From: Pseudogymnoascus destructans
Taxonomy: Eukaryota > Ascomycota > Leotiomycetes > Thelebolales > Thelebolaceae
DNA length: 15,153 nucleotides
Assembly (NCBI RefSeq): GCF_001641265.1
Contig: NW_020167589.1
Location: 1-15,153 of the forward strand
Reading direction: 5' to 3'
A model generated the notes under the pieces. That model had not been told where the DNA came from, did not search any database, and saw only the letters and a program-made list of their open reading frames with translations. The translations under genes were made by a program, and so were the position numbers. Below are positions 8,246 to 15,153 of the stretch, piece after piece; within the stretch, counting starts at the first letter, position 1; every line of letters starts with the position of its first letter.

Positions 8246-8593
8246 CTAGTACAGGAGAAGACTGAGCATCAAATCTGGCTTGAGCAGAAGAGGCGGCAGC
8301 CACCAGTTATTGATGAGTATATCAAGTACTGCCTGGCAGGTATTACACCAGAAGTTGACCCAAAGTCCTGGTGGATGGAGCCAGCACAGCATGCAACCTA
8401 TCCCAACCTGGCGGTGATGGCATTAGACATACTGTCAATACCAGCGATGTCTGCCGAGCCTGAACGCCTATTTTCCAGTGCCGCTCTCACAATTATTGAA
8501 AGGAGGAATAGGCTTGGAGTTGAGTCAGTTGAGGCATTAGAGTGCCTAAAATCCTGGTACAGGGGAGGAGGCACAGCTTGGGTAGATAATTGA

Positions 8594-8790
8594 ATTAGTG
8601 ACGACGGGTCGAGAGTAGATGACAGCAAGGTATATTGTTAGTATTGTAATATATTGCTATATCACCATATTAATATCATGATATATGGCGTGATACAATA
8701 TCGCAAGATGTAATATGCTGACAATATCATACACCATAATTCTGACAATATATCATGATATCATATAATAATATGATATCTAGGATTTAA
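8594..8790. repeat. AT-rich palindromic 3' end of the hAT element
   Basis: Right after the transposase stop the sequence becomes very AT-rich, with repeated ACAATAT and ATCATGATAT words in both orientations. Short subterminal repeats of this kind are typical of hAT ends. I could not fix a terminal inverted repeat or an 8-bp target duplication, because the left hAT end lies beyond the gypsy insertion. Confidence 0.45.
8757..8780. terminator. Perfect 10-bp inverted repeat with AATA loop
   Basis: GATATCATAT (8757-8766) and ATATGATATC (8771-8780) form a perfect stem. It sits at the stop codon of the minus-strand gene and at the edge of the hAT 3' region. It could be part of the transposon end or a 3' processing signal; neither can be shown. 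Confidence 0.3.
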
Positions 8791-9449
8791 TGGACTTGTT
8801 GCCTGAGAGATCGGAGAGGGCTGATTCGCTGGTTGAGGGGCCGGTGAGGCATCTGAACGTATATTTGCTAGCGGAGGAATAAGCTGTTGTGTTTCTATGA
8901 AGATTAGTAGAGGCTTAAATATGTTGGTGTAGTTACTTACCCTTTATTCGCCCCCGGCGTCTAGCAAATAGGTAAGATTTATGGTCGGTCACTACTGGTA
9001 ACCTTTTGAGTTCATTCACGAAATTAGTTATGTAGCGCTCCTGGGGGAGGCGAATAACGTCTTTGATGAGCTTGACTCGATCTTTAGCGTCAAGGTCGCC
9101 AATGTCTCTGAAGACCTTGTAGTTATTATTCGTGGCAATGTAGAGCGCGATAATAGCAAACTCTTGTCCATATGTGTAAAAGCGCTCTTCAATGGATCCA
9201 GGATTCGCCCCCTGGCGGCACGCATCGAGTACACGTCGTATTGTCTGCTCCGCTTGCGTTCTTGATTCTCCTCAAGACGAACCCTGAACATACTCACAAC
9301 CCTAAGCAAAGAAAGCACTCTTGTTGAAATGTTCCCAAAGAGAATTACTTCGTATAAATGTCTTGAGCCTCTTTAGGACGTTTTTCAAACGCTGCCTTTA
9401 GGTCTAGGTATTCTCCTGTCTCGAATTGAACAAGAACTTGGGACGGCAT
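8780..9449 (-). CDS. Unrecognised three-exon protein gene, one frame break
   Basis: Predicted exons on minus are 9449-9349, 9301-8941 and 8883-8780. Intron 1 (9348-9302, 47 nt) runs GTAATT to CTTAG. Intron 2 (8940-8884, 57 nt) runs GTAAGT to ACAACAG with a TACTAAT branch motif. The ATG at 9447-9449 has a good CACAAAATG context. Exon 2 needs one extra base near 9249-9252 (a short G run on minus); with it the exons total exactly 189 codons including stop. The protein starts MPSQVLVQFETGEYLDLKAA, is mostly charged and helical-looking, and includes RRVLDACRQGANPGSIEERF and FRDIGDLDAKDRVKLIKDV. I see no signal peptide, membrane segment or familiar domain, and I do not recognise the family. The clean splice sites and over 100 open codons after the break support a real gene. 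It is divergent from the APH gene, 261 bp away. Confidence 0.55.
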
Positions 9450-9710
9450 TTTGTGGGGAAGACGGTGGGGAAGCTGGATGGACGTGGGCAGAGAGCTACT
9501 TTTAACGCATCGGCGATTCGCGTAGACCACGTGCTGAAGCGTCGGGCGAATGCTGTGCCGACGTGAACAAGGCTCCTTGTCTTAAGTTCGGCATTATAGT
9601 TTTCCCGTATCCCGAGGCTGTCGCTGATACTACCAAAAGCTTATATTGTGATGCTCAACAAAGTTCCGTGACGTGTATAGAGGACAGGCTCTCAAAACCA
9701 GCTCTTTGCT
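9450..9710. promoter_or_regulatory. Divergent intergenic region between the orphan gene and the APH gene
   Basis: This 261-bp gap must hold the promoters of two genes pointing apart. It contains a CACGTG E-box-like word near 9528-9533 and a TGACGTG word near 9668-9674. No clear TATA box precedes the APH start. Shared regulation is possible but not shown. Confidence 0.35.
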
Positions 9711-11316
9711 ATGCCTACTACGCTCGAATTCCACGGTCGCAACCCCATCACATTCGAATCTGCTGAAAAAGTAGAAGCGAACGTCATCCGCCAGCTAGGT
9801 TACGGTCCTGCAGCAGCAGAGCTCCGGCAGGAACTTTGGAAGGAGAGAAGAGAGATTGAAGCCATTGCTAAACATCACCTTGGATTAGGAAGTGAGCTCA
9901 GCTACACTGTCCTCGAGCAGTCGACATGGATCCAAGGCGGCTTCAATATTTGCGTACCTATTGAGGCAAATCTTGGCAAGTTATCGAAGAAACTTATCTT
10001 TCGATGCCCGATGCCACACAAGCTTGCCGAAAGCATATACCCCGGCACGGTAGATGAGAAGCTCAGCTGTGAGTTGGGAGCATATATGTGGATGCAGGAT
10101 AAGTGCCCTGATATCCGTATCCCTCACTTATACGGCTTTGGCTTCTCGGACAGCCGACATGTGAGCCACCTTCCTACAGTCTATTCCGTGCCGTTCCTAA
10201 TTCTGTTTGGAGTCTAGTTCGGCCAATTTACCCACGCAGAGCACCGACCTCTCCATGTGCGCCTCTCCCGCCTGTTCTGGCAGTGCTTTTATAGCCTCTT
10301 TCGATACCCTACCCTATCACAATATACGCCCCACCAGAAGAGGAGCAATTTCCGTACGCCCTATATGCTGCTTGAGTATATAGACTCAAGCACGGGTGAG
10401 ATGCTTCAAACACGTGGGAGGCACAACGGGAAGACCCGGCTTGCAGGAGGAGGTGTTCCAAGGCATATCACGCATAATCTTGTCTCTCGCCCGTATACCT
10501 CAGCCGAGAATAGGATCGTTTCAGTTCCACGACGATTGTGCTGTGACACTGACAAACCGGCCGCTTACATGTACAATAGTAGCACTAGAGAATGAAGGCA
10601 CACAGAGGATAGCACAAAAGGATGACACCTATGCGTCTACTGAGCCCTTCGTATCCGACATGATTACCTTCCATGACAAGCGCCTCCTCAACAACCCGAA
10701 CGCAGTATACGACGCTGGAGACTGCCGTACCCAGATGACCCAGAGGATGCTACTCCGGGCTCTCTCACATCAATATATCAACCGTGCTCGCCGTAATGGG
10801 CCGTTTCTGCTGCAGCTTACCGACGTCAATCCCTCCAACATCTTTGTCGACAAGGAATGCAACCTTACTTGCCTTGTCGACCTTGAGTGGATATGCGCTC
10901 TTCCTGCGGAAATGCTTGCAGTACCATACTGGCTTACTGGACGACGCATTGACGAGATAGAAGAGGATCACTTAATTAAGTTCAGCGAAATACGACGGGA
11001 GTTTATGGATATATTAGAGGAAGAAGAGCAGGGTCTGGGAGAACATAACATTTCAATATCAGGAGCTATGCATGACACGTGGGATTCAAAAGGAGTTTGG
11101 TATTGGTATTGTATATCGTCGGCGAATGCTATGCTTACTCTTCTTGTGGACCACATCTGCCCTGCATTTTCAGCAGAACTATATTCAGACTTCGAGGAGG
11201 TTCTGTCGAAGTTTTGGTGTGAGAATGCAGAGGACGTTGTTCAACAAAAGGTTGATGATAATATCAAATATAATGAGGAACTCCGACGGCGATTCGGGGA
11301 ATCAGCAACTATATAG
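9711..11316 (+). CDS. Fungal aminoglycoside phosphotransferase-like (APH family) kinase, two frame breaks
   Basis: The protein has the fungal APH-family kinase-like fold. Exon 1 (9711-10160) holds the N-lobe, with GGFNICVPIE, LIFRCPMPHKLAE, YPGTVDEKLSCELGAY and the run IRIPHLYGFGF. An intron of 57 nt (10161-10217, GTGAGC to GTCTAG, CTAAT branch motif) follows. Exon 2 continues with FWQCFYSLFRYPTLSQY, the hinge-like YMLLEYID, and the catalytic loop LTDVNPSNIFVD (catalytic Asp and Asn; the usual His before the Asp is replaced). The metal-binding DLEW and PYWLTG follow. Two one-base losses, near 10408-10411 (an A run) and near 10440-10443, shift the frame within 40 bp. With both bases the protein is 516 residues, normal for this family. 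Substrate is unknown; most fungal members are uncharacterised, and drug resistance should not be assumed. Confidence 0.85.
10161..10217 (+). other. Intron of the APH-family gene
   Basis: GTGAGC ... CCTAAT ... GTCTAG, 57 nt, phase 0. It ends in an in-frame TAG that would otherwise stop the protein, and removing it joins GFGFSDSRH to FGQFTHAEHRP, which fits the family. Confidence 0.85.
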
Positions 11317-12046
11317 TGTAGAAGGAGGCATTGGTCAAATAAAATAGGATCCATCTTCAACAGTGCCCTCTAACCGCTATCAACTCGATTATTTGTTGTT
11401 TTTCCTTTAGCCTTCTTCTCCGCCGCCTCCTTTCTAGCCTTTCTCTCAGCTCTATCCCTCTTGGTGTTGTCGCCAGAGGAGATCACTATCCCTACATCGC
11501 GCCCCTTGCCGGGCGATTTGGCGATGGTGATTTCCTCTGTAAGCCTAGCCTGGCCGCTCTGGCAATATGAGCATGTTGGACGACACCGCTATACTCCCCT
11601 ACTCCCCCGATGAATGGTCGCCACCACTGTTGCCATCTTTAGCGTCGGCCATGTTTTGAGCTCCTGCGACGGTGCCGCTCTCTCCTCGCTCGTAAGAGGG
11701 CTCGATGCGTGAGGAACACGTAGCGCGTATGGCGAGGAGTCCGTTTTGCTTCATCAGTACATAGAAGTTAAACCAAATCGAAGAGACCACGTACAATATG
11801 CAAAGTTTAGCCTATGCGCTTTTCTCTCAAGAAGCTGGGTGAGCCTCTGATACCGTGGCTATCGCGGCTGTTATATATTTAGAGACTGTGACAACGCAGA
11901 CAGACCTTGGCAAACAATCGTCGAGGAAATATCCAATAAAAATGCCTTTGCTTGTACTTACTGTAACTCTATGGACAAGGTACCTGTACGACGAGTCAGC
12001 AGCTAATGATTTTACATTATTTCACATGGCTCTACGTTAACACAGG
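11317..12046. other. Intergenic region, no convincing gene
   Basis: Between the APH gene and LTR copy C I find no long or conserved coding frame. The only coding-like stretch is on minus at 11370-11588. A plus-strand 61-codon ORF at 11855-12040 has no recognisable motif and is probably chance. Confidence 0.5.
11370..11588 (-). pseudogene. Open coding-like stretch, possible last exon or gene relic
   Basis: A 72-codon minus-strand stretch lacks an ATG but reads like protein. It has a Cys cluster (CRPTCSYC) at its start, then TEEITIAKSPGKGRD, then a Lys/Arg/Ala/Glu-rich tail (RDRAERKARKEAAEKKAKGK) ending at a TAG at 11370-11372. It could be the 3' exon of a gene or a relic; no family is recognised. 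Confidence 0.3.
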
Positions 12047-12350
12047 TGTAATGGTGGGTGCACCAGATGTGAGAATCTAGCCACCCAAGGAAGGGATGAT
12101 TTTACTAAGACAACACACTGTCTTAGGAAACAGAGCCAAAGGGTTGTAGCTTAGACTATTCCACAACGCAGCAATCAGGTGTGTGATGTAGTGAAGTGGT
12201 TCAGACAAGTTGCAACAAATGTTGAGTCTGGGAACTCAGGGGTAAGTCAGAGGTTAACACCTCACTGACTTTTCAGAAACAAGGAGTAACAAGATGAATG
12301 CTTGGAAGCTTGGAAAAGACGTGGAAGTATGTGCTAGTCGATTTACTGTA

Positions 12351-12393
12351 TTGCCTGCTTGCCCTTTCTTAAGGAAAGGGCAATCCTATTTAT
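12351..12393 (-). promoter_or_regulatory. Core promoter of LTR copy C
   Basis: On minus, ATAAATA (12387-12393), a hairpin with 8-bp GCCCTTTC/GAAAGGGC arms (12361-12381), then AAGCAGGCAA (12351-12360). This copy has the sequence that pairs perfectly with the gypsy element's inner priming site at 4250-4259. Confidence 0.5.
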
Positions 12394-12544
12394 GCTAAAG
12401 GAGTGTAGTTCTCTCATTTTCCAAGACTTTCCATGACTAACCAGGCTTGGTAACTGTAGTCGACGTAAGAGAATCCCATAGAACCATCTCTTAGGTTCAT
12501 AGCCTATAGGAAGTAAAAGGAGGTCCAAGGTCAGAGTACCCCTA

Positions 12545-12608
12545 TAGACAAATTATGTCATAGACAAATTATGTCATAGACAAATTATGTCATAGACAAA
12601 TTATGTCA
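12545..12608. repeat. 16-nt minisatellite, four units, inside LTR C
   Basis: TAGACAAATTATGTCA is repeated four times exactly. LTR A has one unit (4759-4774) and LTR B has two (6784-6815). Confidence 0.95.
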
Positions 12609-12641
12609 TAACTTAACCAATCTTGTGGGTAACTAAAGAGC

Positions 12642-12842
12642 GATGACATGTAATGAATCATAGAGGTTCGTAGGAGCTTTTAGAGCTATCGTTCATGCTC
12701 CTAGGCCTCTAGTTGGTAGAGATATGTCATGTGGTAGTATGAGTGATGTCATGTAATGAATCATAGAGGGTTGTAGAGATATGCTATGTGGTAATATCGG
12801 CCCAGTAACTAAGGAGCGATGACGTGTAATGAATCATAGATG
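12642..12842. repeat. Three spaced copies of a 25-nt segment inside LTR C
   Basis: Segments starting GATGACATG, GATGTCATG and GATGACGTG, each followed by TAATGAATCATAGA, lie at 12642, 12745 and 12818. LTR B carries the same set inverted; LTR A has one clear copy. Confidence 0.8.
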
Positions 12843-12988
12843 GTTGTAGCAATCGTTGAGTAGTATTGCTCTTGTTGTTGGTGTGATAAGCCAAAATATG
12901 TATAGTGACTTGTAGGTTTGAGGAGGAGATTTCCAAGTTTGCTCTTGAGTTTGATAGCAAACTGAGTGCAACGAATGTCAGTATGACA

Positions 12989-13796
12989 CTGCCTAATCGA
13001 TAGGCTTTGGCGTTTCGATTACAAAGTCAGAACAGCACTAGGTGATTACTAACAATTACTCTAACTACAATAGGTATCTGGCTTGCTGTAAGTCTTTAAC
13101 AGATGACTGTTGAGAGTCTATAGTCTTATTTCCTAATTAGGAAACAGTGGAGTTCATAGGGTGCAGGGTTTGTAAAGGGGTTTTAGACTATATTGATCGA
13201 TTTTTCTACACCAACTATATACAGGCATGTAAAATGAGCTGTTTTACAGTAGCAGATGCGTCCTGGGCACAAAGAGATCCCCGAAACACAAGGCGTACCA
13301 AACTTCTCCAACACCGCCAAACCTCCCTTTGCCTCTTCTTCCCATTAGCGAATCGACACGATACCAAGCCGCCAACCCCACACCGTCGCGCCGTCCCCAG
13401 CGTCGCCACTGCGGAGAGGAGCACGTGTGTGGTTTAGGGCTTTATCTGTCTGCTAGAGGCGAGGAATCGATAATGCACAGTGGTACGGAGTAAACCCGCT
13501 CTACGGAGTACACGCAACAAATTACAAACTACAGGCAGTAGTACGCACGGCGCACGCACTCATTGCGGACCATTGCACCACAATCCCCCTCTCCACCGTT
13601 GCGGCCCGTGCAAAAGGTACTCTATACATAACAAATCTCGCAAACCGTATCCACACACGGCCCCACCCTCCCCGGCTTCCTGTCCTTTTACAGTTCGCTT
13701 CTCCATTTTTTTATTCTCAACAGTGCAATCCAGCCGGGTCGCTCCAGCCCGCGGTCAAGCCACAAAAACGGAACAAGGAAAAAAAAGCCTTCTTCT
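12989..13796. other. Intergenic region, no convincing gene
   Basis: No frame here resembles a known protein. The ORF at 13147-13437 and its antisense partner have no motif. Composition rises in GC from about 13250. Small features are a 16-nt perfect palindrome at 13129-13144 and two TACGGAGTA words at 13484 and 13502. Confidence 0.5.
13129..13144. repeat. 16-nt perfect palindrome TTTCCTAATTAGGAAA
   Basis: It is symmetric on both strands and isolated in intergenic sequence. It could be a binding site for a dimeric regulator or chance. Confidence 0.4.
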
Positions 13797-13949
13797 ATGG
13801 GGGCTTCTGGACGATTGCTGGATTCGGGGATGCCGTGCAGCGTGCAGGACGAGGTGGAGTTATGTAAGGTACACACCATGTGTACTGCGCTCTCTGTAGA
13901 CCCCCCGATTGCAGACATCTCCGAGACCTCCACGGCCCGAGATGAGTGA
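13797..13949 (+). other. Possible small protein ORF (50 residues), weak
   Basis: ATG at 13797 follows a CT-rich and A-rich stretch like a fungal 5' leader and opens a frame reading MGASGRLLDSGMPCSVQDEV and then CTALSVDPPIADISE. At its TGA a GTGAGT splice-donor-like word begins (13946), and a CCCTCAG acceptor-like word lies near 14048, so it might continue in a second exon. No homology is recognised. Confidence 0.2.
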
Positions 13950-14408
13950 GTGGGTTTTTGGTATGTCCGTGTCGTTATCCGTTCGCTTGCTGGTGTGATG
14001 CTGTCCTCTGCTTTTCTGCTCATCGCTGATATCTATCTCGTCCCTCAGCTCTCCTCTTCCCCCATGAACCAGCCGTACTGTTATACAGAAGCTTTTGCGT
14101 GTATGCATGGCCAATGACTACAAGCCTACTGGGCCGTCTAGATGGTCGGTAGGTGAGGTGGTATGCTGAGGAGGGCGGGAGAGGTGGGCGGTGGTGATTT
14201 ATACTCCCGAGTTCAGGGCCGAGGCGAGATGCCGAAGACGAGAGAGGAGATCAAATATGGGAAGGGGAAGGTGAGTAAATGGTACGAGCGTTTGTTGCCT
14301 GGCGCCTGGTGGGTAGATGTGCAAACTCGATTCCCATTTCGTATCTACCGGGTAGCATTTGCTATGGGCTCCCCAAATCCCAAGGGCGGAACATATCATC
14401 AGGCTTAG
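13950..14408. other. Intergenic region, nothing convincing
   Basis: The ORF at 14163-14408 is short, has no recognisable motif and contains a splice-donor-like word. I see no RNA gene here. Confidence 0.4.
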
Positions 14409-14611
14409 CATATATACAGACACGCACACGCACATAATTCATCCCATATCCATATACCACCCCCCATACACCACCAAATCCACGATCTATCCCACGCCCC
14501 CAGATCCAAGAAACTCCTTCCATGCAATCTACCCAACCATCCACACATCATCAACCCCCTGCACAACAACAACCCCCTTCATAACAACAAACCCCTTCAT
14601 AACAACAACCC
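14409..14611. repeat. CA/C-rich low-complexity 3' flank of CIA1
   Basis: The + strand becomes CA- and C-rich (CACGCACACGCACA, CCACCCCCCATACACCACC). At 14574-14609 the 18-nt unit CCCCTTCATAACAACAAA is repeated twice, the second with one change. It lies just downstream of the CIA1 stop, so it is probably its 3' flank or UTR. Confidence 0.7.
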
Positions 14612-15153
14612 CTACTCACTAACCTCCCAAGCCCTAACAGCCCATCATCTCCACTCGAAACCACCATCTCTCCCTCCCATCAAACCGCTGACACCACGTA
14701 ACATGATTAATCTCATACGGTCCATGACCCATCTCCCGCTGTGGCGAGGATCTTCCACTTCCCATTCCCCCCCCTTCCTCCCCTTCCTCCCCCTTTCCCC
14801 TCCCCTTCCCTCCCCTTCCTCCCCATCCCCACCCTCCCCCACACCGTCCGCGCCTCCTCCACTTCCCCATACACCACAATCCTCGAATCCCCCCACAGCT
14901 AACCACCCGTCCCGTCCTCTCACTCCACGCAACCGCATACACAGCCCTTGTATGCGCCGCGGGCAGCGTCGCTTCGATCACCCATTTCTCCCCCTGAGCA
15001 GCAGCGCGCATCGTCGATGGGATGCCGCCACTCTCCGCCTCAGCAGCTTCGACACGCTTCCAGACGCGCAGTGTGGTGTCTGCCGAGCAAGTTATTAGGC
15101 GGCGGTGTTTAGGCTTCGGTGCTTCGGCGTCTGCTTCCTGCTCAGACTCGGCG
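14612..15153 (-). CDS. CIA1: CIA1/CIAO1-type WD40 protein, 3' part only, several frame breaks
   Basis: The open frame enters at the right edge with an acidic linker, then KHRRLITCSADTTLRVWKR, which is a WD40 blade. It continues through KWVIEATLPAAHTRAVYAVAWSERTGRVVSCGG, a blade typical of CIA1, and ends with HGPYEINHVTW, which strongly matches the C-terminal blade of that family. CIA1 is a beta-propeller of the cytosolic iron-sulfur assembly targeting complex that delivers clusters to apoproteins. The frame breaks at the six-C run 14889-14894, again within the G-rich (minus) low-complexity insert at 14760-14860, and again near 14641-14680. The last blade then ends at a TAG at 14612-14614. The breaks lie in homopolymer or repeat sequence and this gene is normally essential, so sequence error or a redundant copy should be considered. 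The N-terminal blades lie outside the window. Confidence 0.82.
14761..14850 (-). repeat. G-rich low-complexity tract inside CIA1, potential G-quadruplex
   Basis: On the coding (minus) strand this is a long run of G3-G8 blocks separated by one to three A or T bases, enough for several overlapping G-quadruplex motifs. It falls in a loop between propeller blades, so length change there may be tolerated, but it is also a likely place for sequencing error. Confidence 0.8.

Larger units (their letters stand above)
5159..8593 (+). pseudogene. hAT-family transposase pseudogene (BED finger, RNase H-like core, dimerisation domain)
   Basis: Pieces of one hAT transposase lie in order. First comes a BED zinc finger near 5300-5440 (WRCQYC then RHLQTEH). 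A catalytic segment follows, with VDLWTST (Asp codon at 5818) and FMMDNAENN (about 6010). A TRxNSWYAM block lies at 7320-7349. The C-terminal dimerisation block (SIPAMSAEPERLFSSA ... RRNRL ... ALECLKSW) is at 8430-8565 and carries the third catalytic acid. ATG at 5159 fits the family start. Lesions are a TGA at 5393 in the finger, a one-base loss near 5545-5553, a TGA at 5893, a 58-nt stop-containing stretch at 6066-6123, a one-base loss near 6209, a solo LTR at 6404-7313, a TAG at 7329 in place of Trp, and a miniature LTR element at 7787-8245. Outside these lesions the protein reads through well. No active transposase can be made from it as it stands. Confidence 0.92.
12047..12988 (-). mobile_element. 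Solo LTR (copy C) of the gypsy family, without target duplication
   Basis: This 942-bp copy is in the same orientation as LTR A and keeps both LTR ends (+ strand TGTAATGG ... GTATGACA). No internal element sequence lies beside it. The flanks are ACAGG (12042-12046) and CTGCC (12989-12993), which do not match, unlike copy B. It carries four copies of the 16-nt minisatellite and three copies of a roughly 25-nt segment containing GTAATGAATCATAGA. In overall structure it is closer to copy B than to copy A. Confidence 0.92.

Noticed and set aside
9028..9318. 96-codon minus ORF read as one protein
   Set aside because: Only its first part fits exon 2 of the orphan gene; after about 9250 another frame is clearly the coding one.
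11072..11347. Overlapping ORF in the APH gene
   Set aside because: It is a shadow frame of the C-terminal APH coding sequence.
12545..12608. CRISPR-like array
   Set aside because: The units are directly adjacent with no spacers, and the setting is a fungal LTR.
13147..13437. 96-codon plus ORF and its antisense partner
   Set aside because: There is no motif, the composition is odd, and both strands are equally open, as is common in GC-rich intergenic DNA.
14163..14408. 81-codon plus ORF
   Set aside because: There is no recognisable domain and it runs into low-complexity sequence; support is too weak for a gene call.
14703..15098. Proline/serine-rich plus ORF
   Set aside because: It is the antisense of CIA1; its proline runs come from the C-rich tract.

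Overview
The window looks like a repeat-rich stretch of a filamentous ascomycete (Pezizomycotina) genome. The reasons are short introns (47-57 nt) with fungal branch-site motifs, a fungal-type APH phosphotransferase gene, a CIA1-type WD40 gene at the right edge, and Ty3/gypsy and hAT elements of fungal type. The exact species cannot be told from the sequence.

Layout. 1-5155: the 5' three-quarters of a Ty3/gypsy retrotransposon on the minus strand (5' LTR, primer-binding site, one fused Gag-Pol frame broken inside integrase); its 3' end lies off the left edge. 5159-8593: a plus-strand hAT transposase pseudogene that has been hit three times. The gypsy element sits 3 bp before its ATG. A solo LTR of the same family, in the opposite orientation, sits inside it with a near-perfect 5-bp target duplication. 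A 459-bp miniature LTR element (TRIM-like) sits inside it with a perfect CTAGT duplication. 8594-8790: AT-rich palindromic hAT 3' end. 8780-9449: an unrecognised three-exon gene on minus. 9711-11316: a two-exon APH-family gene on plus, divergent from it. 11317-12046: mostly empty. 12047-12988: a third LTR copy, with no target duplication. 12989-14611: gene-poor, turning GC-rich and then CA-rich. 14612-15153: the 3' end of CIA1 on minus.

Most interesting signal. Both LTR element types carry a TATA box and, 28-33 nt downstream at the expected transcript 5' end, a box complementary to the sequence 2 nt inside the element from the 5' LTR (10 nt in the gypsy family, 15 nt perfect in the miniature element). 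Neither has a tRNA-type TGG primer-binding site there. This is the layout expected for Tf1/sushi-type self-primed reverse transcription. The miniature element also shares LTR ends and 5-bp target duplication with the gypsy family, so it may be a non-autonomous passenger of such an element.

Caution. Almost every frame break in otherwise good coding sequence (gypsy, hAT, the orphan gene, APH, CIA1) is explained by one missing base, usually at a short homopolymer. That may be a sequencing or assembly artefact rather than gene death. The hAT nonsense codons and insertions look like genuine decay.
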